Origin: Trichuris trichiura | Lineage: Eukaryota > Nematoda > Enoplea > Trichinellida > Trichuridae | NCBI GenBank assembly: GCA_037903355.1 | Contig: JBAJFE010000004.1 | Coordinates: forward strand, 992,001 to 1,056,000 | DNA length: 64,000 nt | Direction of reading: 5' to 3' | Part shown: piece by piece, positions 45,233 through 56,004 of the stretch | Position numbering within the stretch: the first letter of the stretch is position 1 | Layout of the letters: the number at the start of each line of letters is the position of its first letter | Notes under the pieces: model-generated | What the model was told of the DNA's origin: nothing | Seen by the model: only the letters and a program-made list of their open reading frames with translations | The model's database searches: none | Made by a program: the position numbers and the translations under genes

Positions 45233-47347
45233 CTATTGGCCATATTCGGTAGGCGATAGTAGTTTTTCGATTAAACCAGTTGCAACATTGAAAAGCAGCT
45301 GTTCATTCTTCATATTACTGCACTGTGACATCTTAATCGTATCTTCAGTGTGAAGACGATTCAAGCAAGCGACGGAGATCACTGCGGCTAAACAAAAGCA
45401 AGATCATCTCACAGTTTAGTACGGTAATCGATGTACCTTTTATTTGAGCGCGGTTGCAAAATGCCGCGAAACACGTAGACTCCATGCGAAAGTTGCGAAC
45501 TCCAAGTACTTGAGCCCTTTCAAAAAAGGACCTTTTATTTTCGTTTGTACCGCAGCACAACGTTTCGCTCCGTCTTCCTTCTCCTACAATAGGTTATTAT
45601 TTTTTTGCCTAGTAAAATTTTTATTAACTTTGTACAATTTAATGCGATTTTACGTTTTAGCGTTTCGTACTGTAATGAATTCACGTTTATTAGATAAGCA
45701 TAGAAGAGTAATGGTGCTTTGGCGGCAAACCTTTCAGCTTTTGATTATTTTCTGCTGACTATAACATAACTAGAACCTGCTCGGTATTCCATTGCCTCTA
45801 GTTGGCAGCAATTAAGCAGTTTCTTACAGTTTTTTCCTTTGCTGCAAGGCTATTTGTAAACGCCATCGCTTAATATAGCCTATTTTATGCGTCTTTGATT
45901 AGATTAATTATTAACGCGGAGAGCATATTGTTCAACAGCTGATAATAAAACGAATTTATAAGTTTCACCTTCTCCTGAGAAATTTTAGTATTAATAAAAT
46001 GGCGACACGTCGATGCGACTGGCGCATAGGTTATTGTTTGGAATAAGCATTATACGTGTGCAAAGCGACTCTTAAAGTTTTATTAGCTTTGAGTATCTTG
46101 TAAATTGAATGGTCATAGTTCATCAGGCCCAACGATTGCTTAACCGCTTCCAGCGACGAGTCCAGCGTGAAGTGCTGAATCGCGCATCAATATATGAGTT
46201 GTTAATGGGTAGATTACCTTCGTAATAGTCGTTGGTTCCCAAAGTAAGGCCTTTCACGTGCTTAACTTTCATCTCCTTGCAGACTTCAGCCGCTTGGGCA
46301 ACCATATGCTGGTCCATTACGCTGGCATACTTTACTTTTTTGCCAAGACGGAACTGCAAATATCGTTGTGTTAACTGCTTGAACAAGTTTACTTTTTCGT
46401 CTATTCGCTTTCTGTTTTTTTCTCGCCTTTAGAGCTCATCGATTCGCTTCAAACTATCTTTTAATCTCTTTTATTGCCCTTTTGTTGTCCATTTCAAAAG
46501 TCTTAAGTCTTGCTGCAGACTATGACGTCATAAAAACTTATGACTACGTTAATTTTATCCAGTAAGCGAACTGTTAAAAAGTCGAGAGTTTTTGTTATGA
46601 TAAGTAAAATCGTCATTCCAGTAGACAGCTTCTATTAATTACTCACAATGTTAAGTCGACTATGATTGACAGTTTACTTCGTTCGCCTTATTATCGTTTA
46701 CGTACCGTTTCGAAATAAGGTTTCAAAACTCCATTTACTGAAGCTGTTGTGAGAATTATTGTCCCCGGCTCTGCCCCTGAAGATAATTCGTGATGACCGA
46801 ATTTAGGGTCACGACCTTACCAAGCCCTGTACATTTTCCAACGAGAAAATAATAGGGGAAAACGTTGGAAGCCGATCGAAGTAGTTTGGTTAATTCATGA
46901 AGCGTTATCAGGCAGGGAGCCTCTCCCAGTCCGTGCTATAATTGTATTTCAAATTTTTGGTCAGCATTTTAAACTGTTCGTTGTTTTTCTTACGCTGACG
47001 CATAGCACAGGTCCAACTTTGTAAACAGCGTAAGTATTGTTGTTGCTAAGGTTAACCGGCTCCATTCCGTACGGCAAAACATTCGGCAAACGCGCTCCAA
47101 TATATTCGGCCATGCGTAAGGCGCTGTTTGCCGATTTGCAAAAGAAGACGAACTTAAAAACGTCATAAGTGAGTTTGGCAAAGGAGGAAGAACATTGTTT
47201 TCTGTGTACCTGCACATTTGAAAATTCTTTTTCCACGTCAGCGTCGTCCGCTCTTATGCCCAAATGACAAAGCTCTCTGAAATCTGACGCGTCAATTACG
47301 TCATCACTGACGCGTTGTATTTCTTTCTTTTTAGCGCCATTAGCCAT
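45233..47347 (-). CDS. uridine phosphorylase paralogue A, active site altered
   Basis: Seven exons, 47347-47210, 47152-46994, 46935-46821, 46776-46706, 46353-46218, 45583-45437 and 45387-45233, give 306 residues, full length for UPP1/UPP2 (nucleoside phosphorylase I fold). Uridine phosphorylase splits uridine with phosphate into uracil and ribose-1-phosphate. Family blocks are present (YAVYKVGPVLCVSHGLG, EPGTIILTTASVNGVLKPYF, GVRNFRMESTCFAAFC). Key contacts are changed. The phosphate block R-I-G-T-S-G-G is L-V-G-K-C-T-G here, the DRY Arg is Thr, the Gly-Gly of CGGS is lost, and the uracil-binding Gln of EGQGR is Glu. The ribose-binding Met-Glu is kept. All splice sites and frames are intact, so this is not an obvious pseudogene but is probably catalytically poor. 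Intron 5 is 634 bp. Confidence 0.88.
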
Positions 47348-47505
47348 TCTTTTCTACAACTCGCTTCGACAGTCTCGCAAAGGTTTTGAAGCACTCGTCG
47401 TAAAATGGCAGATCGTAACTGCAATGCCAAAGTTTAATACTCTTATTTTTGTAGTTTAAATGGTAAAGCATAATAATTTTGTTTAATGTTGTCTAAGCCT
47501 GCAGA

Positions 47506-47715
47506 ATGTCTATTTCTCAAATAATAAGCTCTCTCGCAAGTTTCCATTTGGTTTTCTTTTGCTTTAATGACTTTTACTATGTGAAACATCTTTTTAAAAG
47601 TAGAGTAGCGCGCTTGAAAGTTGTTTGCTTGCTGTTAATAGCATTTATACCGGCTGCGTATATGGCAAATAGCGATGGTCTCCCGCAAATAATTTCGGTG
47701 AGGTTTAAAGTTTGA
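47506..47715 (+). CDS. small hydrophobic ORF, tentative
   Basis: An ATG at 47506 just after a cctgcag acceptor-like site opens 69 codons with a membrane segment LKVVCLLLIAFIPAAYMA. A donor at ATTTCG|gtgagg (47698) could extend it to further exons. No family is recognised. It lies head to head with UPP-A, 158 bp away. Confidence 0.28.
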   Translation: MSISQIISSLASFHLVFFCFNDFYYVKHLFKSRVARLKVVCLLLIAFIPAAYMANSDGLPQIISVRFKV

Positions 47716-47807
47716 AAACGCAGTTTCCGCTAGTTCATTACGGTAAAATAAAGATTACGCTTAGGTAAAGTGATAATATATTATTAAGCCTTAAGATTAC
47801 GAAATGT

Positions 47808-47863
47808 ACCTGTGAATCAAATTAAATACTCCTGTAGTGTTGGAAGGTTTTTGATTCACAGGT
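47808..47863. repeat. 14-bp perfect inverted repeat
   Basis: ACCTGTGAATCAAA (47808-47821) is repeated exactly inverted at 47850-47863 with a 28-nt loop. It lies just upstream of the gene at 47928; the right arm contains the cacag acceptor-like site at 47857-47861. Confidence 0.85.
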
Positions 47864-47927
47864 TCATCTTGTCTGTGTTATCTCTTTGAGTGGTGGTGCT
47901 TTACAAGTGACGCTGACTTGAGTAGCT

Positions 47928-48380
47928 ATGTCAAATATCTCTCGGTGTAATGGTGTGCCCGCTGGTAGTGTAAGCGTATTAACAGCAGAGGAAACAACTG
48001 ACGAAGAGAGATGGGTTCCTACTTTGTCAACGATAGCAGAGGAACCTGAAGAAGAAAGCGGTCTGACGAACGCCGATTCAGGAGGTGAAGAGGCTGAGAA
48101 AGCCTCGTTAGTGGACACCGCGAAAATGTCACCTCCTGAAGGGAATAACGCTGAAGAGCTTTCTTTTCGGACTGTTTTGGAAGCTGGCGATGATTTTGAT
48201 TCTGAAAGCGATGAATCCGCACAGGGGCGGGAAATCGACTCAGCTGAATGCGTTGATGTTCACACTGTGACATGGCTGTGCCTTTTCCTCAGCGTCGCGG
48301 CTGGCATTCTCTTGTACTGCTACACATATGAAATTCATGAGCACTTACAAGAGATTTTTGAAGCCATGAATCTTCATTAA
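47928..48380 (+). CDS. acidic tail-anchored membrane protein, unrecognised
   Basis: A single exon of 150 residues. Residues 1-112 are strongly acidic and rich in Glu, Ser and Thr (for example STIAEEPEEES), so probably disordered and cytosolic. Residues about 113-133 (TVTWLCLFLSVAAGILLYCY) form one membrane segment, followed by a short tail, EIHEHLQEIFEAMNLH. There is no signal peptide, so a tail-anchored topology is likely. It resembles no family I can name. The composition is uniform and codon use is protein-like over the whole frame, supporting a real gene. Confidence 0.55.
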   Translation: MSNISRCNGVPAGSVSVLTAEETTDEERWVPTLSTIAEEPEEESGLTNADSGGEEAEKASLVDTAKMSPPEGNNAEELSFRTVLEAGDDFDSESDESAQGREIDSAECVDVHTVTWLCLFLSVAAGILLYCYTYEIHEHLQEIFEAMNLH

Positions 48381-49161
48381 GGGTAGGTACTCGCTGCACT
48401 TTTAATTCGCTTTGCTGTGCCATAATGTATCAAGGTTGCAACCTCAGCGGTTATGCGCAGTGAGCAACTAAAGGGTAAAGCACTTAATTTTAATCTGTAA
48501 CGTTCGGTAAAAAGTCCATATTGCCTATATGTTCAAAACGAGCAGTCATAGACAGTGTTTGTTAAGCTGTTAACATTACTAGTTCAACATCTTTTCATAT
48601 TATCCAGAGCGAAAAAGTCTTAGAGTTTCAGAACGGCAGCATTATACATATATTAGGTTCCGTTCAATTCCATTAATAAAAAACAATTTATCCGAAACGA
48701 CTGTCGTGGGCGGCAGTTCGGATAATCTGATTTTCAGGTACTAATATAACTTATCCCACGTGTACTTTTCCTTAAGTTTTGATTTTATTTGTTATAAGCG
48801 TTATATTAATTATTTTTTAGTTGAAATAATGACTGAACATTTTAACGTAGTGAAACTAAGGGCGTCGGGAGCTCTTCAGCGCTAGCAATGGCAAAAGCTG
48901 ATGACTGTTCTGTCTTAGTCCGAATGTGGTTCCTAGGTTCAGATAACTAACACTCGTACAGCCAGCTTTATGCTTACTTTACATTTTAGTAAATCGCGTA
49001 TTCAAAGAGATTAATTATCCTCTTGAATACTGTTAGCCTAAAGTTTGCACTTTCGCGGCTTATCTAACGTAGGCTGATTTTCTAGGTGCCTCATCAGCCG
49101 CGACAGACTACAAGTCGATTGAATATTCCGTAGAAACCTCTATGTAGATTTAAAAATTCAC
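48381..49161. other. intergenic, no gene seen
   Basis: Contains a short inverted repeat TTATCCGAA/TTCGGATAA at about 48688-48725, flanking a GC-rich loop. Otherwise AT-rich and featureless. Confidence 0.45.
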
Positions 49162-49540
49162 ATGGAAGTTTCTCTCTCTTGGCTTTATCGCTCACAGAGC
49201 AACTTCTTGCCTATGGATTCCTTATCGTTCTACCTGTGCGCAGGTTGTGTTCTTTTGAGTGTCTGTTCCATCATACTATGCTGCATAAGCTATTACGTCT
49301 CCGGCAGCATACTAACGGAGCTTATTTGGTAAGGAAAGCTAATGCGCTATTACAAGCTGAAGCTCTGCTTTTTTAGCATTACTTTTGTTTAGATCTGTAA
49401 AAAACATGCTCAGTTTCCTGAGAGATTATTATCGTGGGTTAGAACGAAGATTCATCCTGATTGCTCTCGTCACCTGTAGTGCTAATCAGTCGTATGAAAG
49501 ATACAGGTACAATATTGCACTCTTCCCAACGCGGAAATAA
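49162..49540 (+). CDS. small membrane protein, tentative two-exon model
   Basis: Exons 49162-49328 and 49507-49540 join in phase (TG|gtaagg ... atacag|G) to 66 residues. One long hydrophobic Cys-rich segment (about 24-48, CAGCVLLSVCSIILCCISYY) would span a membrane. No family is recognised. Nearer acceptors would give immediate stops, so the choice of exon 2 is weakly supported. Confidence 0.33.
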
Positions 49541-49567
49541 TGATCACGTGCCCATAAGGAAGCAACA

Positions 49568-50070
49568 ATGTACTCAAACGAAGTGTTTGAGCCTTCGAAC
49601 GTCAGTTTAATGGAATGGATCAAAACGCATGCCGTTAAGAACACGTCTTTTGCCAGAGCTGCAGACATTATGGCATACATTAAATGCTGCACAGATCGGC
49701 GGATAGTTGTACACCCTTGCTTGGAAAATGAACATATATTGGACAGAATCAAGGAAGTATACCAGATATGCGGCAAAACAAAGTCTGAGCAGGTAGTTAA
49801 TTTTTTTACCGTTCATTCTTGGCATACACGTTACTTGCAGATTCACAAAGATTTAAAAAACTACAATGCTCATTTTTAATCATCACAAATGGATTGTGCG
49901 CAACGCAAAAAGCGCCCGCATGGAAGTTTAAAGCGAAGAGAAAGAAACTTTCATTTGAGGAAAGACTACTACGGCTGAGTAAATCCGTACAACCCTATTT
50001 TTATCTCTCCTATGTGAATACGGACTATCGCGTATACAAAATTCTTCAGGAAAAGCGTAGTTTAAATTGA
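49568..50070 (+). CDS. small helical protein, tentative, unrecognised
   Basis: Exon 1 (49568-49792, 75 codons, MYSNEVFEPSNVSLMEWIKT...) is protein-like, with several Cys, and ends at CAG|gtagtt. Two continuations keep phase. One is a 48-bp intron to 49841 with a stop at 49879 (87 residues). The other is a 134-bp intron to 49927 leading to a basic helical end (LSFEERLLRLSKSVQPYF ... KILQEKRSLN, stop at 50070; 122 residues). The second gives the more protein-like product. No domain is recognised. Confidence 0.42.
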
Positions 50071-51805
50071 CGTCAGCCTGTTGATTGAAGACGCCGTCTA
50101 GCAAGTGGCTTGGTATGTACTATAATATGTAGTTTGTTTCAACGGTTATTAAATGTTAGAGAAAACAGACAGACGAAAACGCCTTTCCTTACGTGTGTTA
50201 TACAGACAATCTGACGAGCCTCATTTAGCCAACTGGTAATGAACTCATCCCATAGAGTTGTGGCATATCATGGGAGTATGGTGACCTTCGCTTCTCGTGA
50301 AGTTTTTATTACCTAACTCTCAGTTTAACCGTCGAATCTTCTCTTAAGCGTCCACGATCTAAACCTAAAATTAGGGCTTATGTTTTAGCTTGGGCTTAAG
50401 TGAAAGCAGAATAAAATTACCTTCATGCGCACATGCTTGGCAGCAAAGAACCTGCATTTTTTAGACGATGGGGTGGCTAAATGCTAATACGGTAATCTTG
50501 CCTCATCTTTTTGGTTTGCATGTATTGTTATGTTCACATATCATTTTACGATGTTCTATAAATATAACACTTTCTTGCTAATGAATGTTAGGCTTAAAGT
50601 TTCCCTGAGTTCGTACCTCCCTATGCACATTCTTCTGTGTTACTCTCCTAGAACAAGAAGAAAGCGAGTCTTGTTGCATCTAGCTCAACCGACGTTATAC
50701 CTTGTCGCTAGTATCCATTCTAATGCAATGGTAGCCTTTCGTATTTGATTGGTACTTGCATACTCATAAACAAGTACGGTAGTTTAGTTTTAAGATTTTG
50801 TTTTTATACGCTCATAAAAGCGGAATCTTAAATCGTTACTAATGCTTGCTTGATAGTCGCAGGACTGGTTTCGTGTACTAGTTTGGCCGTTTGGAAGATT
50901 CCAGTCCAAAAAGGGTGGGGCGTTCGTTCGCTATGCTGGCCCAGCCTTAAAAGGCGCACCTTCTATTTGCTCGAATGCCAAGTCATTCCTTCCGTTTGAC
51001 TTGCGTTTAGATGCGCTGATCTGTCAACCATACTTTCCAATTCTATCCCCGTGGGCGCACCTGCAGTTCTGTACTTTCTGTTATGGAGTCAGCGCTCTCC
51101 TTTGCGTCCCTGAGTTACCCTCCCCGTAGCTGCGGAGTGACTTCCTTGTATAAGTGATAAACCTTTTTAATTTTTATCGTCTCTGCGATTTCCTTGTGTC
51201 AGCAACAACGTGCCCATTTGATAACTTGTTTTATATGAGAGAAAATGTAGCAGGCTTGAATGAGGCGTGATTGTTGAATACTCAGCAGTCTCGTAGCGTC
51301 AGAATATGTGATTATGATAGCAATGAAGAACCAAGCGGAAACTGGCGACACCTTTTTTGGCACAAAACGTAGCGACAAGTACTAATTTCTTTTCTATTTT
51401 TTACACTAAGAAACAAGCAAAGTACGTAGCAGTAATAATGCACATGCAGCTAATGATGGTGACGGGATACTCATTTGAGATTTGAAAACTTAAAGCTGAA
51501 AACGCTTTCCTTCTTGTTACTTCGCTTATTAGTATCAAAAACGTTTTCCTTTACTGAAAAGACGGGTATCTTATTTCAAGATCAGATTTCATTAATACAA
51601 GGCAGCCAACAATTTAACAGCATAGTAGAGCTCGTTGAAATACCTTTCGAATTAAGTATGATAAAATGTTACTATTGTCAGCTTTGCTAAGACGTTCTGT
51701 CAGCATAAGCGTCAGCGTACGAAATCAAGTTCTCTTATAAAAATAACCAAGGGCGCAATCGGTGGTTCTAATAGTTTGTGCCCAATTTCGTACATCCCAA
51801 AATGG
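50071..51805. other. intergenic, no gene seen
   Basis: 1.7 kb upstream of the 3' end of UPP-B. Short hydrophobic frames (50530-50748 and 51475-51690, +) are not supported by any motif. Confidence 0.45.
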
Positions 51806-53770
51806 TCAGGGCATTTGCAAAATTTGCTTTATAAGCGTTATAACTATCTTGGAAGGCTGCATCTCGTATTCTTGATAAACGGATTTCGGTTGATCCAACT
51901 GATCTCCTTCGAAACGATTCAATAACGTTACGCAAACAACGGCGGCTGAAAGCAATTAATGATTACGGCTTTCCAAGCGGCTTCAATTTACCTCTTATGC
52001 CGGCCCGTTTGCAAAAGGATGCAAAGCAGCAACATTCCATTTCAAAATTTCTAACGCCTATGTCGTAGGCGGTTCGAAGAAACTCTTTACTTTCTTTTTC
52101 CGTAAATGAGCATAATGCGCCGTCGCAACGGCCTTGCTCTTTAATTCATCAATCGAAGTTAGTAAGGAATAATGAAACGGCGAGTCGTTAAGAGAAAAGA
52201 CGCCATTATCCTAATTTCGCCTCTTGCAAGAAGCCACCCACCACTCATTAAGGGAATAGTTTGAGCAGCGTCTAAGAAATTTATTTATCCTTGTTTTTTG
52301 CAACAATAAACAAACAATCATTTTGTTAGTGCTTTTCATGCTCATCTATTTTCTCATGCTTAATTCCATTTTCTAGCTGGCTCTGGATACTTGTCATTAA
52401 TAGTTCAATGATGAATAGGTGGCCTATTAGCCTTTTTGATAGTCAAGTAGTGTTAACATTACGAAGGGTGAAGGCTGACACTCAAAAGCTCGGAAGTCAA
52501 TAAAAAGAGTTTTCTTTAAGAGTATCCATCGCACGTAGAATCTATGGGTCAAAAATGGCCCTTATTTTAGTCATAGCATTAGGGGCATATCTAGTTTGAT
52601 CGTTATCGCCTATTTCCAAAAAGTGCTAACAGCGAAACTAGTTGTCTTCAATGCTTCGTCTAAATAAACATTAGTTCTGCATAAACAGATTACGAAAACA
52701 TTAAAGCAACTGAGCAAACGTTTCCCCGCATTTATTTATGAATAAAAAGAAGAATTTTAGGCCAGCAGTACCCGCAAGACTTTATGTTAAACGCGAAAGA
52801 ACAAACTGCAGCATATATTTTAAAGCAGTCAACATACCTTCGTAGAAGTCATTATTACCCATCGTAAGACCAGCTGTGTGCTTTACTTTCAACTGGCGGC
52901 AAACGGCAATCAGTTCTTCCACCAACTGCTGATCGAGAGAGGCATCGTATTTGACGCTTTTTCCCAGCCGGCACTGAAGCACTCTTTTTTATATGGCGAC
53001 TTAATTAAGTTCCGTTAATGTTACAGCAATTGTAACTAGTTTTGATAAGTCTATATGTTTGTTTCACATGATAGAAGCAAGAAATAACTTTAAGGCAGTT
53101 CAGCTCTGCGAAACCTTTGGAATGTGAATTGCTTCCAACATACCGTTTCAAAATGTGGTTTGAGCAGGCCATTTACTCCGCCCTTTGAAACTACGACTGT
53201 TCCTGGTTCGATTCCTTTAACAGCGCCAGCTAGTGAACAACAGCTTTCTTGAGCTACGGTACCTATTCCTCCCGAAGTCCCTATGCGAAAGAACAATGGA
53301 GATTCCACTTGAGCATGCTTCAGAAGTTTCGTAATTTCGTGCAGCATAATCAAACATGAACCCTCTCCTATTCCATGCTGAAAAAGTCGAAGTTCTAAAA
53401 GTCGTCTCGAAAAAATTTAGCGGTAGGAAGTACTTTACCGCGGCGACTCAACACTGTGTTTTACTTACGTTGACGCAAAGCACGGGACCACATTTGTACA
53501 ATACAAATCTGTCGCTTTTGCATAGGTTCTTCAGCTGCGTTCCGTAAGGCAATTGCAAATTTAGTTCCTTCGCAACTTCTTCGGCAATCCTGAGCATTCG
53601 ACTTGCGGAACCTCCGCAAAGGACAAACTAAAGCAAAGCAATAGTTTGACCGCCAACAAACAATGCTAGCATACTTTCACGTCGCCGAAAGAGCTCTTAA
53701 AGTCAACCTGTTCGGTGGATAAGCCAAAATGGTAAAGGACGTCGGGATTCCTTTCCTTAATATGCTCCAT
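51806..53770 (-). CDS. uridine phosphorylase (UPP-B), active site intact
   Basis: Seven exons, 53770-53675, 53627-53469, 53377-53263, 53214-53144, 52973-52838, 52138-51992 and 51945-51806, encode 287 residues. The product should carry out reversible phosphorolysis of uridine in pyrimidine salvage. All expected contacts are present: LYHF (ribose His), CGGSASRM and DRF (phosphate), HGIGEGS, FRIGTSGGIG (phosphate Arg and Thr), EQGRCDG (uracil Gln and Arg) and RNFEMEC (ribose Met-Glu). Exons 2-6 have exactly the same lengths as in the other two copies in this window. The first ATG gives a slightly short N-terminus compared with human UPP1 (310), so an upstream exon is possible. Intron 5 is 699 bp; the others are 41-90 bp. 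Confidence 0.93.
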
Positions 53771-54353
53771 ACTTTCTAAAATAGCATTTATACTTAGCCT
53801 TTATTATCTTCCTTTTTTTCTGTTCAATATTATAAATTATATGTCAGTTTTATTAATGCACAAAACAGATGCATTTTGTTGAAGAAAAGCTTTTACCCTG
53901 CGATACGTCAGGGAAATGTAAGTCGCGCTGATTAACTTTTCGACATCTTGAGCATCAATAACAAAGTTCTTTCTTCATTGTTATTTTGGGTCAACGTTAA
54001 GAGACAGACTTACAATCGATATAGCAGTAAAATTCCGCTTCAAAATGTTTAACGGCAGTTTCTTACGTGGAATAAATTTCTTGCTTCCTTCTGCCAGAAA
54101 AACGAGCACAGCGTAACGGTTTGGACGATGCGTTAAGTGACAACAGAAAGTTGGTTATGAAGAGTTTCTGTCAGTGCTGTCAGTTTTGTCTGTGTCCTGT
54201 CAGCCTGCGGCGGTGCCGATCCCAAAATCATTGCAAATAATGATACGAACTAAGTTTAACAACCTAGCCATATCGTCAGTCACAGTTCGCTTTCTCATCT
54301 TCACCTACGTCCTTGTTAAGTAGAAGGCCAAGAAGCTATCGCCAACAATGATT
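53771..54353. other. UPP-B upstream region
   Basis: May hold the promoter and an unrecognised first exon of UPP-B. No other feature was found. Confidence 0.4.
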
Positions 54354-54942
54354 CTAATTCTTTCTGAAACGAACAATTCGACTCGCGTCAAAATGAAACC
54401 GCCGCCTGGGATGCGTACGGAATTTGCTTTTTTCAGACGATTGCATCCTCTCTTCTTCGTAGACCAAATTTCGTAGTTTTAGCTGTTCACGCTCAAAACA
54501 ATTCAGCAATGCTGCTCGAACGACAGCGGCTGGACAGGTTGTTTCGTAGCTTTAGCCTCTGGCGGCGCTATAGGGGCGGCACAACAAAAACCTTGCAAAA
54601 GGTAATTATTGCAGACACCTTTGTCAGAGCATATCAACAGTCGCAGTCGCGTTTTGCCCGCCTGCAACATGTTCTGCAAGTATGAGCTCTCGATCTGCAG
54701 AACTTTCGTAAAGGACAACTAACGTAAGACGAAACCCAACTACCCGTAAATAATGTGCGCAGGTTAAAATCTGAAGTGGAACACCCAAAAGTATAGAAGG
54801 CAAAGCAGATCTTCTTTTTAACTTGTCCTACTACCGCCAAGCATAAATTCTTGCTCCCTTGTTGCCTACGTGCAGCTTCTTGCAATGAATATGGTCCTAG
54901 CAACGACACGGGCAACGTTGAATACTCTGTCATACTGCTCAT
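54354..54942 (-). CDS. helical protein, tentative four-exon model
   Basis: Exons 54942-54835, 54770-54744, 54694-54619 and 54511-54354 join in phase to 122 residues; exon 2 is a 27-nt microexon. Introns are 64, 49 and 107 bp with GT..AG ends. The product is helical and basic towards the end (NCFEREQLKLRNLVYEEERM, then HPRRRFHFDASRIVRFRKN). If the last intron is not spliced, the protein instead ends soon after PLSFEQHC. No family is recognised. The phase agreement across three introns supports a gene, but the choices are not unique. Confidence 0.4.
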
Positions 54943-55336
54943 CGTGTTTCGCTTCTTTATGTGCAGCACGATGGAATAAAACCTGAGATTCTATCTTCTC
55001 AAGATTGCACAGCTCACCGAGTCAGTAAGAACTCCACAGAATCGCGGCTTTTTCGGCGTTGGTATAAAACAGACAGCAGCGACAAAGGTCGGAAATCGAA
55101 CGCGGTACATCTTGACTGATCGCATCCCTTTCCGTCGATGTCATTTTGATACCCCATTGCGAACAGGCGGTGTAAGGTGATCTAAGAGGACTGTCGCTGA
55201 TCCTTTTTTAGCAGCGGTTCTAACGTCTCATCTGATTTACCTTTACAAAAAGTAATGTGTTGGTAAGCGCCCTAATCCTCGCCTGATCTCGAATATACTG
55301 ACGAACTGACGTTGGAACCACCCAGCAACCATCGCC
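54943..55336. other. intergenic between divergent genes
   Basis: About 394 bp between two divergent start codons; it presumably holds both promoters. No specific motif recognised. Confidence 0.4.
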
Positions 55337-56004
55337 ATGAAGGGATCAGCTGTATATGTCCCTACTTTGTGTTACTGTAATTCTCATTCTCGTTTAGTGA
55401 TTTTCAAGTGGGGTAGTGGCTGCTTTGCATAATTTAACATTCACGAGAAGTAGAAGCCAAGGCAACAGCTGTCGATACGACGCGCAGACTGAAGGAGGGA
55501 AAATTCGTTATTAAGAAAGTCTGTGGCGGAAGAAGCGGAATAGTACGTATTGATAGGCGGATAATCGAAAATGTTGCAAGTGTCTCTTGCTGTACCCCTC
55601 AGCCATTTCATGTAAGACTCATTCTTAGTTATTTGAATAATTAAGCGCTTACCTTTTCTTCTGTTTATGATACTTGAAAATCTTGACCCAATGCCTGAAG
55701 GACAGTCACGTCTGTAGATGAAACCAGTAATGCGGGATGGTACAACACTAAGAATGGGCGACTGATTACTTTTTTCCTTCCGCTGTCAAAGTCTTTTTTG
55801 CCTGTTGTAATTCAGATTGTGCAAAGACAGAACGCGCTTCTGATTATCACCTATCTTCGGGAGAGTCTAGTTGCTTATCGTCCAATAGATACGCTTTTCT
55901 TTGATACTGTTTGCTTGCCCAGCTTAAAGAAACGGGCCTTGTGCAAATATCAATTTTACGACCTGCAAGAGACCATGCCGCCCTTTGACATGCTTACGGG
56001 TTAG
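55337..56004 (+). CDS. conserved-looking protein, three exons, unrecognised
   Basis: Exons 55337-55412, 55469-55611 and 55816-56004 join in phase (introns 56 and 204 bp) to 135 residues. The protein begins MKGSAVYVPTLCYCNSH and continues with a mixed alpha/beta-like sequence (KFVIKKVCGGRSGIVRIDRR, then NALLIITYLRESLVAYRPID), ending DLQETMPPFDMLTG. There is no signal peptide or membrane segment. Three exact phase matches and even composition support a real gene. I cannot name the family. Confidence 0.55.

Noticed and set aside
46060..46159. Open frame after a ttcag inside intron 5 of UPP-A, with a weak likeness to UPP exon 5
   Set aside because: The real exons 6 and 7 were found at 45583-45233 with the exact expected lengths, so this is intronic.
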